Positions 28,960 to 37,606 of a stretch of 64,000 nt of DNA are shown here, in pieces. Made by a program: the position numbers and the translations under genes. The stretch is from DATARH01 sp963773625 (GTDB taxonomy: Bacteria; Pseudomonadota; Alphaproteobacteria; ATCC43930; CGMCC-115725), in NCBI GenBank assembly GCA_963773625.1, contig CAVZCJ010000021.1, positions 7,904 to 71,903 on the forward strand, read 5' to 3'. The stretch's first letter is position 1. Every line of letters begins with the position of its first letter. A model generated the notes under the pieces. It was not told the origin of the DNA, did not search any database, and saw nothing but the letters and a program-made list of their open reading frames with translations.

Positions 28960-29299
28960 TCACCCCGCCCACGTGGGCGGATCGGCACCTTCAATCGATC
29001 TTACTATGAGGAGGTGCTGATTGTGCGGGTTCATCCCGAGCTGCTTCGCGGCGAAGGGGGACGGGACGGGAACGGAAATTCTGGATGAATTACCGGAAGG
29101 CCTACGAGCAATGTCTCAGCGCAACCAGTACAAGGGACGCACCCTGGTATATTGTTCCCGTCGACGATAAAGAAAACGCCGGCTGATCGTATCGCGCATC
29201 GTGCTCGACACGCTCGAAGGACTCAAAATGACCTACCCAGAAACAACCGCCGAGCGCCGGGAGGAGCTGCTGTCGATCCGCAAGCGGCTCGCGAAGTGA
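28960..29299 (+). pseudogene. polyphosphate kinase 2 (PPK2) relic
   Basis: Three pieces of a PPK2 are readable. Piece one, from 28960, includes PRGRIGTFNRSYYEEVLIVR and VHPELLRG. After an internal deletion near 29060, piece two reads RKFWMNYRKAYEQCLSATST then APWYIVPVDDKENA. A one-base loss near 29182 separates it from the end, LIVSRIVLDTLEGLKMTYPE to RKRLAK (TGA 29297-29299). The Walker A region and the N-terminal half are absent. PPK2 transfers phosphate between polyphosphate and nucleotides; this copy cannot do so. Confidence 0.72.
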
Positions 29300-29346
29300 A
29301 ATCTCGAGCGTGCTGGCGCGGCACAGTCTCGCCCAAGGAGAGCGAC

Positions 29347-30399
29347 TTGCCTACCGATATCCCGATGCCAAGCTCCTTTCGGCCCGCGCGCTCGTGGCAG
29401 GAGATCGTGGTGCCCTATGCCCGCGCCAACCATCGGCGAGCCGTGGCGCAGCTGCTCAATACGGGGCTGCCTTTTCTGCTCCTCATGGCGGGGTTGATTT
29501 ACGGCGCGCGGACCTATCCCTGGCTGACGTTCCCGCTCGCGCTCCCCGCGGTTTTTCTGCTGGTCCGCCTGTTCATCATCCAGCACGACTGCGGCCATGG
29601 TTCGTTCTTCGCATCGCGGCGAGCGAACGATCTTCTGGGAAGAGCGCTCGGGGTGCTGACGCTGACGCCCTATGTTTTCTGGCGCCGGAGCCATGCGATC
29701 CATCATGCGAGCTCCGGCAAGCTCGACCGCCGCGGCGCCGGTGACATCACCACGCTGACCGTGCGCGAATACCGGGCGCTCCCGTCGCTCCAGCGCTTTC
29801 TCTATCGCGCCTATCGCCATCCGGCCGTGCTGTTCGGCCTAGGCCCGTTCTACATGTTCGTCATTCGCAACCGCATTCCAACCGGCAGTCCGCTTCGGCA
29901 GAGGAAAGTCTGGGGCAGTATTCTCGGCACGAACGCGGCGCTGGCGGCGATCGTCATGCTCATGCTGCTGACGGTCGGCGGACGCGCCTTCCTGCTCGCC
30001 TACCTGCCGGTGATCCTGCTAGCCGCTTCGACCGGCATCTGGCTGTTCTATATCCAGCACCAGTTCGAGCACACCTATTGGGCGACCGGCCCGGATTGGG
30101 ATTTCCATGAAGCCGCGGTGCAAGGCAGCTCTTTTTATGATCTGCCCGCGGTGCTGCACTGGTTGACCGGCTATATCGGCTTCCACCACATCCACCACGT
30201 CTGCAGCAAGATACCCAACTACCGGCTGCGCGATTGTTTCGACCAGAATCCGGAGTTTCGGGACGTCAGGCGCCTCACTCTTCTCGACAGCCTGAGATGC
30301 GCCCGGCTCTCATTGTGGGACGAGGAGCGGCGCGTTTTGGTGTCGTTTCGCCATGCTTCCCGGCATGCTGCCCAGCGCGAGGGAGCGCCGGAGGGTTAA
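29347..30399 (+). CDS. membrane fatty acid desaturase (omega-6/delta-12 type)
   Basis: The product is 350 residues with four hydrophobic segments and the three histidine boxes of diiron membrane desaturases: HDCGH, HAIHH in FWRRSHAIHHAS, and HIHH in GFHHIHHVCSK. The QHQFEHTYW block is also typical. It would insert double bonds into acyl chains in the cytoplasmic membrane. The TTG at 29347 is chosen because AAGGAG lies 6 bases upstream; the ATG at 29365 lacks one. It lies inside the repeat-bounded tRNA-Ala segment, so it may be acquired. Its stop overlaps the next, convergent gene by 4 bases. Confidence 0.9.
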   Translation: MPTDIPMPSSFRPARSWQEIVVPYARANHRRAVAQLLNTGLPFLLLMAGLIYGARTYPWLTFPLALPAVFLLVRLFIIQHDCGHGSFFASRRANDLLGRALGVLTLTPYVFWRRSHAIHHASSGKLDRRGAGDITTLTVREYRALPSLQRFLYRAYRHPAVLFGLGPFYMFVIRNRIPTGSPLRQRKVWGSILGTNAALAAIVMLMLLTVGGRAFLLAYLPVILLAASTGIWLFYIQHQFEHTYWATGPDWDFHEAAVQGSSFYDLPAVLHWLTGYIGFHHIHHVCSKIPNYRLRDCFDQNPEFRDVRRLTLLDSLRCARLSLWDEERRVLVSFRHASRHAAQREGAPEG

Positions 30400-30812
30400 G
30401 AGCCGGGGCGCCGTGAGGGCAACTGGGGCTGCATCAGATCGGCGCCCTTGAAATAATGCTTTGCATAGGCGACCAAGGCGCCATCGCTCGGATGATCGAC
30501 GGTCTCCACCCCGGCAATAATATCGATCAGACCGGGGTCATGGTGGTGGATATGTTTCACCAGCGCTGTCTTGGCGTTCGCCGGACCGGTGATGAGAACG
30601 GTGCCCGCGTGTTCTATCGACTCGGCAACGCGATGGAGAAAATCCTGATCCTCCGGCGCGTGCCCACTGCCGATGGACTGAGCTTTGTGATGGATATGCC
30701 GGGTCGGGTTATCTGGACGTAGCACCAAACGATCAACCTCCTCCCGCCCGAAATGGAACACCCGCGCCTCGTGATGGTCGATCCAGATGATGGCGTGATA
30801 ATGACCGCTCAT
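30396..30812 (-). CDS. eRF1/Pelota-like 'translational machinery' family protein
   Basis: A 138-residue protein beginning MSGHYHAIIWIDHHEARVFH and continuing through IHHKAQSIGSGH, VLITGPANAKTALVKHIHHH and AYAKHYFKGADLM. The strand order and the TGPANAKT loop match the bacterial archaeal-eRF1-like families often labelled translational machinery protein. Roles in ribosome rescue or defence have been proposed for such families; none is shown here. The ATG at 30812 has GGAGCAGGAT upstream. It sits in the island and is convergent with the desaturase. Confidence 0.65.
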   Translation of the reverse strand: MSGHYHAIIWIDHHEARVFHFGREEVDRLVLRPDNPTRHIHHKAQSIGSGHAPEDQDFLHRVAESIEHAGTVLITGPANAKTALVKHIHHHDPGLIDIIAGVETVDHPSDGALVAYAKHYFKGADLMQPQLPSRRPGS

Positions 30813-31306
30813 ATCCTGCTCCTTGGCACATCGTGGATTGCCTGATGTCATCATAGCGGCAATCGGACAGCGTCAACGCAAACACCGGTAGGCTCAATCG
30901 TCATCCTTGAGTGCCCGCGCACCATGTCGGCGCGAGCCAAGGAACCGTCGCGGGAGCTCTGAAAGACCAAAAGGAGTTCGCGCACAGGTTCCCCATTGAG
31001 AGGCTGCAAAAGCGCGCCCGGGCCCACAGCGGGAAGAAGGCGCGATAGCCGTGATAGCTGAGCCCGGCAATAATGCTGTCCAAAACCCGCTGACCTTCGA
31101 GCACATTGAGGGGCGGCATGCGCTCGATATCGTCGCTGCAAACTATGTGCAGCGTCGGGCGGCTTCGCGGGCGCGCCGGGCTGCGTCGGCCACACGCGAC
31201 TTTACCAGCCGCCGGGACATCTCGCCCTCCACATTAAAGGACGCGGACCGATCGCCCAACGCCGGGCCAGTGCAGGAAGCCCGGCCCGCGGCCATCGCGA
31301 AGGACA
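30813..31306. other. about 490 bp without a confident gene
   Basis: Between the eRF1-like gene and the second att-like repeat I see no ORF with both a ribosome site and family similarity. A leftward 25-codon frame with GGAGGGCGAG and MSRRLVKSRVADAARRAREA, near 31143-31220, looks like the start of a truncated gene. A second leftward frame begins MPPLNVLEGQRVLDSIIAGL near 31119. Both may be debris. Confidence 0.45.
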
Positions 31307-31325
31307 AGCTCCACCAATCGCCCGC
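31307..31325 (+). repeat. putative attR, 19-bp direct repeat
   Basis: This copy is identical to AGCTCCACCAATCGCCCGC at 28836-28854, with unrelated bases on either side. It lies 33 bases before the MFS transporter stop codon. Confidence 0.6.
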
Positions 31326-31357
31326 CTTGCAGAAGACCCGAATGCGCGTACCGCCTG

Positions 31358-32602
31358 CTATCCGCGGCGGAACAACAATCGCCAATGTCGCCAAGTCAGA
31401 CCCAGGACCAGCAGGCCCTCGCAAGCGCTCAAGACTGACGCCCATGGCGCGCCGATCAGTTCGGCCATGATTCCCAGATGTAGAAAGCCGACGAGGCCGG
31501 AGCCGATGCACAGCGACAGCACGCCGTAAAGACGGCTGCGCATCTCGGCCGGGGCGGCGAGATAGATGAGCGTCGCCTGCATCACGCTGAAGCCGGAGTT
31601 GGCGAGCCCAGTCAGCAACAACGCCGAACCCGCGAAAATTGGCTCTGGCGCCAGGGCAAACCCCATCAGCAGCACCAGGTAACTCAGCACCGCGCTGATA
31701 TAGAGCCGATTGAAATGCGGCGGACGCGCCCACAGCGCTATCGCGATCGCGCCGAGGAAAGCCCCAATGCCATCCATGCTGGCGAGCATGCCAATCCCGC
31801 CCGGCGCCAAATGCAGGCTGTCCTGGCCGATGACCGGGATCATGCTGGTGAAGGGCCAGCCGAATACGTTGTAGACGACGGTAACCGTGAGCACCGCGAT
31901 GAGGCGCGGATCGTGCCGGGCCAGCAACAATCCCTCGACGACATGCGCGAAGACGGCGCCTTTCGCCGCCGGCGCCAGCGCGTTGCGGTGTTGCAGCCGC
32001 AAGGCCGCGATCAGCGCCAGCGCGTAGCAGCCGACGCTGACCGAAAACGCGCCGGCGATGCCGATATGCGCCAGCATCAGCCCGCCGATCGTCGGGCCCA
32101 GCATGCGGCTCGCGTTGTTGGCGCCGACATCGATGGCCATCGCGGCGCCCATGCGGTCGGGACCGACGACCTCACCGATCATCACCCGGCGCACCGGGTT
32201 GTCGGCGGCCCAGGCGACGCCGTTGGCGAAGCTGGCGACCGCGAGGTGCCAGACTTCGAGGGCATCGGCGTAGGCGAGCCCCGCGACCGCGACCGCGCTC
32301 AACAGCAACGTCACGCCGACCAGGATCTGCGCGGAGCGCCGCTCGAATCGCTCGGCAACCGCGCCGATAATCGGACCGAACAGCACCATCGGCGCCATGC
32401 GCAACAGGGTCATCATCGCGACCTGAAACGCCGAGCTAGTGTGCTGATAGACAAAGACGCCGACCACCAGCATCTCGAGCCAGCGCACCGCGAAAACCAC
32501 CAGCCCAATCAGCCATAACCGGCGAAAATCGGGCAGATAGATCAGGTGACGCCGTTTGGCGGCCGCGGCGGGCAGCGCGACAAGCGCTGGCAAAGTGGAC
32601 AT
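31358..32602 (-). CDS. MFS transporter (enterobactin exporter-like, MFS_3)
   Basis: A 414-residue membrane protein with about 12 hydrophobic helices. LPDFRRLWLIGLVVFAVRWL opens helix 1, and the loop GAVAERFERRSAQI takes the place of the usual GxxxDRxGRR motif. DNPVRRVMIGEVVGPDRMGA matches the drug or siderophore exporter subfamily (DUF894/MFS_3). The substrate is unknown. The start at 32602 is chosen because the longer frame to 33166 is antisense to the neighbouring dehydrogenase gene and shows no homology. It is divergent from that gene. Confidence 0.88.
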   Translation of the reverse strand: MSTLPALVALPAAAAKRRHLIYLPDFRRLWLIGLVVFAVRWLEMLVVGVFVYQHTSSAFQVAMMTLLRMAPMVLFGPIIGAVAERFERRSAQILVGVTLLLSAVAVAGLAYADALEVWHLAVASFANGVAWAADNPVRRVMIGEVVGPDRMGAAMAIDVGANNASRMLGPTIGGLMLAHIGIAGAFSVSVGCYALALIAALRLQHRNALAPAAKGAVFAHVVEGLLLARHDPRLIAVLTVTVVYNVFGWPFTSMIPVIGQDSLHLAPGGIGMLASMDGIGAFLGAIAIALWARPPHFNRLYISAVLSYLVLLMGFALAPEPIFAGSALLLTGLANSGFSVMQATLIYLAAPAEMRSRLYGVLSLCIGSGLVGFLHLGIMAELIGAPWASVLSACEGLLVLGLTWRHWRLLFRRG

Positions 32603-32720
32603 CGGCTCAAAAGGTCTTCGAGGCGGTTCCCGTGCGCGGCCGGTTGTTGGCCCGGCTGCCACTTTGTAGTCTACACGGGAAGTGGGGCGGCGTGACCGTT
32701 CTTTAGGCAGGGGTGCTGCG

Positions 32721-33482
32721 ATGGATTTGGGACTCAAGGGAAAAAAGGCGCTCGTCACCGGCGGCACGCGCGGCATCGGTCGCGCCATTTGCGAGCAACT
32801 GGCCGACGAGGGTTGCCACGTCGCGCTGTGTGCGCGCAGTGCCGGCCCCGTGGGCGAAACCGTCGCCGCGCTCGAAAAAAAAGGCGTCAAGGCGTGGGGT
32901 GGAGCGGTGGATGTCGCCGATCTCGCGGCGCTCAAAGCCTGGGTCGGCGAAGCCGCCGGCGCGCTTGGCGGCGTCGATATTTTTGTCGCCAATGTCAGCG
33001 CCCTGGCACAGGGCATGGACGAGAACGCCTGGCGCAAGGGCTTTGAGATCGACGTGATGTCAACCGTGTTCGGTTGCGAGGCGGCGGTGCCCTTCCTCGA
33101 GAAATCGGCGGCCGGCGCGATTGTCGTCGTCGGCAGTACGGCGATGGCCGAGGTGTACGGCCCCACCCGCTCCTACGCCGCGGTAAAGGCGGCGGTGATC
33201 CCCTACGTGAAGGGGTTGGCGCGCAACCTCGCCGCCAAAAATATCCGCGCCAACGTGGTGTCGCCGGGCAATGTCTATTTCAAGGGCGGAGTATGGAACA
33301 TCGTCGAGGAGCGCAATCCCGAGATGTTCAAATCGATGCTGGCACGCAATCCGACCGGGCGAATGGGTACGCCGCAGGAGATCGCCGACGCGGTCGCGTT
33401 CCTCGCCAGCCCACGGGCGAGTTTCATCACCGGCACCAACCTGATCATCGACGGTGCCCTCACCCAGCGGGTGCAGTTCTAG
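32721..33482 (+). CDS. SDR family oxidoreductase
   Basis: A 253-residue classical short-chain dehydrogenase. It has the NAD(P)-binding TGGTRGIG, NVSAL in place of NNAG, the catalytic Ser in VVVGSTA and YAAVKAA (Tyr-x3-Lys). The C-terminal block FLASPRASFITGTNLIIDGA is the family end. The Arg following the Gly-rich loop (ARSAG) favours NADP. The substrate is unknown. Its stop overlaps that of the next kinase gene tail to tail. Confidence 0.92.
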   Translation: MDLGLKGKKALVTGGTRGIGRAICEQLADEGCHVALCARSAGPVGETVAALEKKGVKAWGGAVDVADLAALKAWVGEAAGALGGVDIFVANVSALAQGMDENAWRKGFEIDVMSTVFGCEAAVPFLEKSAAGAIVVVGSTAMAEVYGPTRSYAAVKAAVIPYVKGLARNLAAKNIRANVVSPGNVYFKGGVWNIVEERNPEMFKSMLARNPTGRMGTPQEIADAVAFLASPRASFITGTNLIIDGALTQRVQF

Positions 33483-35164
33483 GCCGCCCGCGGCGCAGCC
33501 TTTTCTTTCGCCTCCTTGGCCGCAGGCGCGGCGGCGCCGGGCGCGGCGAAGGCGGCGCTCGCCGGCAAAGTGACGGTCGCCGTGGTGCCGGCATCGAGAC
33601 GGCTGGCCAGAGTCAAGTCCCCGCCATGGAGCCGCACCAGTGAACGCGCCAGGGACAGACCAAGCCCCGTGCCGGGTTGTCGGCGCGTCAGGTGGGCGCC
33701 GGCCCGGCCGAACGGCTCAAAGGCATGGAGCACCTCCCCAGCCGTCATGCCGGTCCCGGTATCGGCGACCTCAATGGCGACACCGCCCTCCGGACGCGCG
33801 GTGCAGCGCAACTCGACCCTGCCGCCAGCCGGCGTGTACTTGATCGCATTCGACAGAAGATTGACCAGCACCTGCTTTATCGCCCGTGGGTCGACATTTA
33901 GGTCGGGGCAAGTGCCGAGCCCGGTTGCGGTTAGCGTCACCTTGCGCTGCTCGGCGAGCAGCTCGACAAGGTCGAGCGCCGAGCGGGCAAGGGCTGCCGC
34001 CGAGACGCGCATTGGCGTGATCTCTACCTTGCCTGCCTCGATCCGGGCGTTGTCGAGGAGATCGTTGATCAGCGACAGCAGATGCGAGCCCGCATCGTTA
34101 ATGAGGCCGGCATATTCGAGATAGCGCGCGTTGCCGAGCGGCCCGAACATCTGTTGCCGGATGGTCTCGGAGAACCCGAGGATCGCGTTCAGCGGCGTGC
34201 GCAGCTCGTGCGCGACCTCGGCGAGGAAACGCGACTTCGTCCGAGTGATCTCATCGGCGCGCTCGGCCGCCGCCGCGGTCGTCTCCAGTCTGTCGCGCAA
34301 TTTGCGCTCGACCGAAGCGCGCCGCTGGGTTTCGCGCCGCGCCGCCCGATCCCGCTTGTCGAGAAGGATTGCCAAACCCAATGCGGCGACGATCGCGACG
34401 ATCGCGATCAGCACGAAGGGAACGGCGCCGCGCAGCGCTCCGACAGGATCGGTCATGGGCGGTCGATAACGCAGCATCAGTGGCAAGCCAGCAATCGCTT
34501 CGAGCTGGTCGCCGGGCGCGGCGACCTCGGCGTCAGTACCGAAAAGAGGCGCGCCGTCGGCGGTGACGATCTCGGCATGGCCGCTCGACAGACGTTCGAG
34601 CGGGGCTATTCCGTTTCGATCAAAGACGACGACGGCGATCCCGCCGGAAAATCCGTCGGCGCCAACCCACGGCTGCGCAATCGCGACAAGCTTGGTATCG
34701 GCGGTACCGATGTCGGTGACGACGAGAGGCGCAACGCCGGGGCGGAAAGCAACGACGCCGGCGACGGCATTGCCCAGCTCGGCGAGCCGGCCAGCATCGA
34801 GGCCGGTCGCAGCGCTCGCCAGCGGAGCGCCGGCCGGGTCCAATAGCAGGACGGCGCGCAGCCCTGGTGGCAAAGCGGGAAGGGCGCCGTCATCGGACGA
34901 CCCGGCGGTTTTCGCATCGGTCATGCGGCGCAGCAGTTGGCGGTCGCGATCGAAAGCGGCCTGCGCCGTGTCGACGGCGTCGGTGGCCACCTGAGCCGCC
35001 AGCCGTTGATCCGCGGCTCGGCGGCCGGCGATGCCGAGTGCGGCCAACGCGATAACGGCGAAAATCGCGATCGTGGCCAGCGCGACAATCGCGCTGCGGC
35101 CGCCGCGGAAACCTGCGGCGCGGCGCGTATCGGCAAGGCGTAGTGTCATCGGCCGAATGTCCAT
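33479..35164 (-). CDS. membrane sensor histidine kinase
   Basis: This 561-residue kinase has membrane segments at about 24-46 and 247-268 enclosing a periplasmic domain of about 200 residues. A coiled linker, HisKA with His319 in AEVAHELRTPLNAIL, and a HATPase domain with NLLSNAIKYT, DTGTGM and GTGLGLSLARSL follow. The HisKA segment GPLGNARYLEYAGLI is close to that of the disrupted receiver-kinase at 16.3 kb, so the two are paralogues. No response regulator is adjacent. The final 25 residues are an Ala/Lys-rich tail. Confidence 0.92.
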   Translation of the reverse strand: MDIRPMTLRLADTRRAAGFRGGRSAIVALATIAIFAVIALAALGIAGRRAADQRLAAQVATDAVDTAQAAFDRDRQLLRRMTDAKTAGSSDDGALPALPPGLRAVLLLDPAGAPLASAATGLDAGRLAELGNAVAGVVAFRPGVAPLVVTDIGTADTKLVAIAQPWVGADGFSGGIAVVVFDRNGIAPLERLSSGHAEIVTADGAPLFGTDAEVAAPGDQLEAIAGLPLMLRYRPPMTDPVGALRGAVPFVLIAIVAIVAALGLAILLDKRDRAARRETQRRASVERKLRDRLETTAAAAERADEITRTKSRFLAEVAHELRTPLNAILGFSETIRQQMFGPLGNARYLEYAGLINDAGSHLLSLINDLLDNARIEAGKVEITPMRVSAAALARSALDLVELLAEQRKVTLTATGLGTCPDLNVDPRAIKQVLVNLLSNAIKYTPAGGRVELRCTARPEGGVAIEVADTGTGMTAGEVLHAFEPFGRAGAHLTRRQPGTGLGLSLARSLVRLHGGDLTLASRLDAGTTATVTLPASAAFAAPGAAAPAAKEAKEKAAPRAA

Positions 35165-35245
35165 GGCCCGAAGAGGCTCACGGTCGTAATTAGTCAGTCA
35201 TCAAGGTTAATTTTGCGTTTAAACGTGGCAAATGCGCGCCGTTTC

Positions 35246-35491
35246 TCACCGCGGTACGCACCCATAAATGGCGAGGTTCTTCTCGGCCGAATAGGAGCGC
35301 AACGCCGGCACGCGCTCATACGCGGCGCAGTGCTGGCGCGCCAGCGGCTGCGTTGCGCTGACATCGCCGTAATACTGAATGACTACACCCTCGGCTTTGC
35401 CGTCCATCATGATGACGTTCTTAGGCTGCTGCGCGCACCCCGTCAGCGCGACGCAGCATGTCAACGTGACGAGGGCCATTCGGCGGTTCAT
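35246..35491 (-). CDS. small lipoprotein, 81 aa
   Basis: The start MNRRMALVTLTCCVALTGCA gives a signal peptide ending in the lipobox LTGC, so the mature N-terminal Cys would be lipidated. The rest contains DGKAEGVVIQYYGDVSATQP and KNLAIYGCVPR, similar to small alphaproteobacterial lipoproteins of unknown function. A GGGATTG ribosome site precedes the ATG at 35491; upstream codons to 35581 are not used. It is divergent from dgcN. Confidence 0.8.
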   Translation of the reverse strand: MNRRMALVTLTCCVALTGCAQQPKNVIMMDGKAEGVVIQYYGDVSATQPLARQHCAAYERVPALRSYSAEKNLAIYGCVPR

Positions 35492-35608
35492 CAATCCCCT
35501 CCACCGACCGCAGCTTGGCGGCTCGACCGCTGGCTGTCGACCCTTTCCCGGCGTGCGCCGGTTCCTTAAGATCGAGGCCATGAGTCCCCCGGCCGAATGG
35601 GTTGGCCC

Positions 35609-36610
35609 ATGACCCTTCGCACGCCCTATCTCCTGTTTATCGGCGATGCGCCCGATCAGCTCGCCGCCAAGACCGCCGCCGGTGTCGCGTTCTGGCGGCC
35701 TGAGGCCTGTCTCGGACAGCTGCGCCTCCCGGGTTGCAAGGCTGACCTCAACCTTCCCGAGATGACGGTCAAGGAAGCGGCGAATGCTGGGGTCAAGACG
35801 GTCATCGTCGGCACCACCAATCGCGGCGGTGTTCTTGGCGAGGACTGGGAGCCACTGCTTGTGCAGGCACTCGAACTCGGCATGGATCTAGCGAGCGGAC
35901 TGCACCATCGTCTGTCCGACATACCAGTATTGCGCGAGACGGCGGCGCGCCGCGGCCGGGAGATCGCCGACGTCCGCCACCCCGATCGCGAATTCCCGGT
36001 CGGCAACGGCCTCAAGCGGCCCGGCAAACGCCTGCTCACCGTTGGCACGGACTGCTCGATCGGCAAGATGTTCACCGCGCTCGCCATCGATAAGGAGCTG
36101 CGCGCGCGCGGCAGGAAATCCGACTTTCGCGCCACCGGACAGACCGGCATCCTCATCGCCGGCGACGGCGTGTCGATTGACGCGGTGGTCTCCGACTTCG
36201 TGTCGGGTGCGGTCGAATGGCTCTGCCCGGCGAACGAACCCGATCATTGGGACGTCATCGAGGGCCAGGGTTCGCTGTTCCACGCCTCCTATGCCGGGGT
36301 GACACTCGGGCTGATTCATGGCGCGCAGCCCGACGCGCTGGTTGTCTGCCATGAGCCGACCCGTCCGCATATGCGGGGTCTGCCGACTTACAAACTGCCC
36401 GATCTGAAATTGTGCATCGAGCGCAACATCGAGGCAGCGCAGTTGACCAACCCGGCGGCGCGTTGCGTTGGTCTCAGCATCAATACCGCCGGCCTGGATG
36501 GCGCGGCCGCGCGCGATTATCTGCGCGAGACCGAGGATCGGCTGGCGCTGCCTTGCGTCGATCCGGTGCGCACCGGGGTCGGCGCCATCGTCGACAAGCT
36601 CGACGCCTGA
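35609..36610 (+). CDS. dgcN: DUF1611-family N-acetyltransferase DgcN
   Basis: A 333-residue DUF1611 protein. The P-loop-like TVGTDCSIGKMFTALAI lies in the second half, followed by RATGQTGILIAGDGVSIDAV and EGQGSLFHASYAGVTLGLIH. Members called DgcN have been described as N-acetyltransferases for D-glutamate that work with the racemase DgcA, so that D-Glu enters the L-Glu pool as N-acetyl-glutamate. Here the racemase gene follows 3 bases after the stop, which supports the assignment. The ATG at 35609 is chosen over 35597 because it matches the family's TPYLLFIGDA start. Confidence 0.85.
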   Translation: MTLRTPYLLFIGDAPDQLAAKTAAGVAFWRPEACLGQLRLPGCKADLNLPEMTVKEAANAGVKTVIVGTTNRGGVLGEDWEPLLVQALELGMDLASGLHHRLSDIPVLRETAARRGREIADVRHPDREFPVGNGLKRPGKRLLTVGTDCSIGKMFTALAIDKELRARGRKSDFRATGQTGILIAGDGVSIDAVVSDFVSGAVEWLCPANEPDHWDVIEGQGSLFHASYAGVTLGLIHGAQPDALVVCHEPTRPHMRGLPTYKLPDLKLCIERNIEAAQLTNPAARCVGLSINTAGLDGAAARDYLRETEDRLALPCVDPVRTGVGAIVDKLDA

Positions 36611-36613
36611 CGC

Positions 36614-37606
36614 ATGGCGCCATCGCCGCAGCGTCTCACGGTCAACCGCCGCGCCTGGCCGCTCGCGCAGGCGTTCACGATATCGCGCGGCAGCCGGACG
36701 ACCGCCGAGGTCGTGGTCGCCGAGATTTTCGACGGCGACTATCGCGGTCGCGGCGAATGCGTGCCCTATCCGCGCTACGGCGAGAGCGTCGATAGCGTCG
36801 TTGCCGCGCTGGAGGCAATGAAGGGAGCCGTCTTCTCGGGGCTCGACCGGGAAGCGCTGCAGCGCGCGATGCCGCCTGGCGCGGCGCGTAACGCGCTCGA
36901 CGCCGCGTTCTGGGACATCGAGGCCAAGCGCACCGATCGCCGCGTCTCCGATCTCGCCGGGGTCGGCCCGATGAAGCCGCTCGTCACGGCTTTCACGCTC
37001 TCGCTCGATACGCCGGAGCGAATGGGTCAGGCCGCCGCGGCGCAGAAATCGCGGCCGCTGCTCAAGCTGAAGCTGACCGGCGACGGCGATCTCGACCGGG
37101 TCGCGGCGGTGCGCGAGAACGCGCCGGCCGCGCGGCTGATCGTCGACGCGAACGAGGGATGGAGCGAGCGCCATCTGGCGGAAGTGATGCCACGTCTCGC
37201 CGAATTCGGCGTCGAATTGATCGAGCAGCCGCTGCCGGCCGGCAACGACAATGCACTCGCCGGGCTGCCGCATCCGATTCCCATTTGCGCCGACGAATCC
37301 TGCCATGTCGCCGCCGATCTCGATCGCCTCGTCGGCAAATACGACGCCATCAATATCAAACTCGACAAGACTGGCGGCCTTACCGAGGCGCTCGAACTAG
37401 CAAAGGCGGCGCGCGAGCGCGGCTTCGCGATCATGGTCGGTTGCATGATCGGCACGTCGTTGGCGATGGCGCCGGCGATGCTGGTGGCGCAGCAAGCCAG
37501 CGTCGTCGATCTCGACGGGCCGCTATTGCTTGCCGCGGACCGCAACCAGGGGCTGCGCTATGAGGGCAGCCTCGTTTACCCGCCGGAACCCAGATTATGG
37601 GGCTAG
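36614..37606 (+). CDS. dgcA: dipeptide epimerase-like enolase superfamily racemase DgcA
   Basis: A 330-residue enolase-superfamily enzyme of the muconate-lactonising/Ala-Glu epimerase group. Catalytic lysines lie in LKLKLTG (KxK) and INIKLDKTGG. The metal ligands are in LIVDANEGW, LIEQPLP and ICADES. This is the two-base racemase layout. Next to dgcN it is best read as N-acetyl-D-Glu racemase, although the broader family epimerises dipeptides such as L-Ala-D/L-Glu. It overlaps the DNA glycosylase start by 10 bases. Confidence 0.87.
   Translation: MAPSPQRLTVNRRAWPLAQAFTISRGSRTTAEVVVAEIFDGDYRGRGECVPYPRYGESVDSVVAALEAMKGAVFSGLDREALQRAMPPGAARNALDAAFWDIEAKRTDRRVSDLAGVGPMKPLVTAFTLSLDTPERMGQAAAAQKSRPLLKLKLTGDGDLDRVAAVRENAPAARLIVDANEGWSERHLAEVMPRLAEFGVELIEQPLPAGNDNALAGLPHPIPICADESCHVAADLDRLVGKYDAINIKLDKTGGLTEALELAKAARERGFAIMVGCMIGTSLAMAPAMLVAQQASVVDLDGPLLLAADRNQGLRYEGSLVYPPEPRLWG

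Noticed and set aside
32603..33166. N-terminal extension of the MFS transporter frame
   Set aside because: The extra 188 codons run antisense to the SDR gene, are Ser/Pro/Thr-rich and precede the natural first helix. The ATG at 32602 gives a normal-length transporter.
35207..35224. CtrA-like site TTAA-N8-TTAA upstream of the sensor kinase
   Set aside because: The CtrA consensus needs seven bases between half-sites; here there are eight. No cell-cycle gene is adjacent.
35888..37306. 472-codon open frame on the minus strand
   Set aside because: It is antisense to dgcN and dgcA, both of which carry complete catalytic motifs. The frame is a high-GC shadow with Arg/Ala/Asp-rich composition and no motif.
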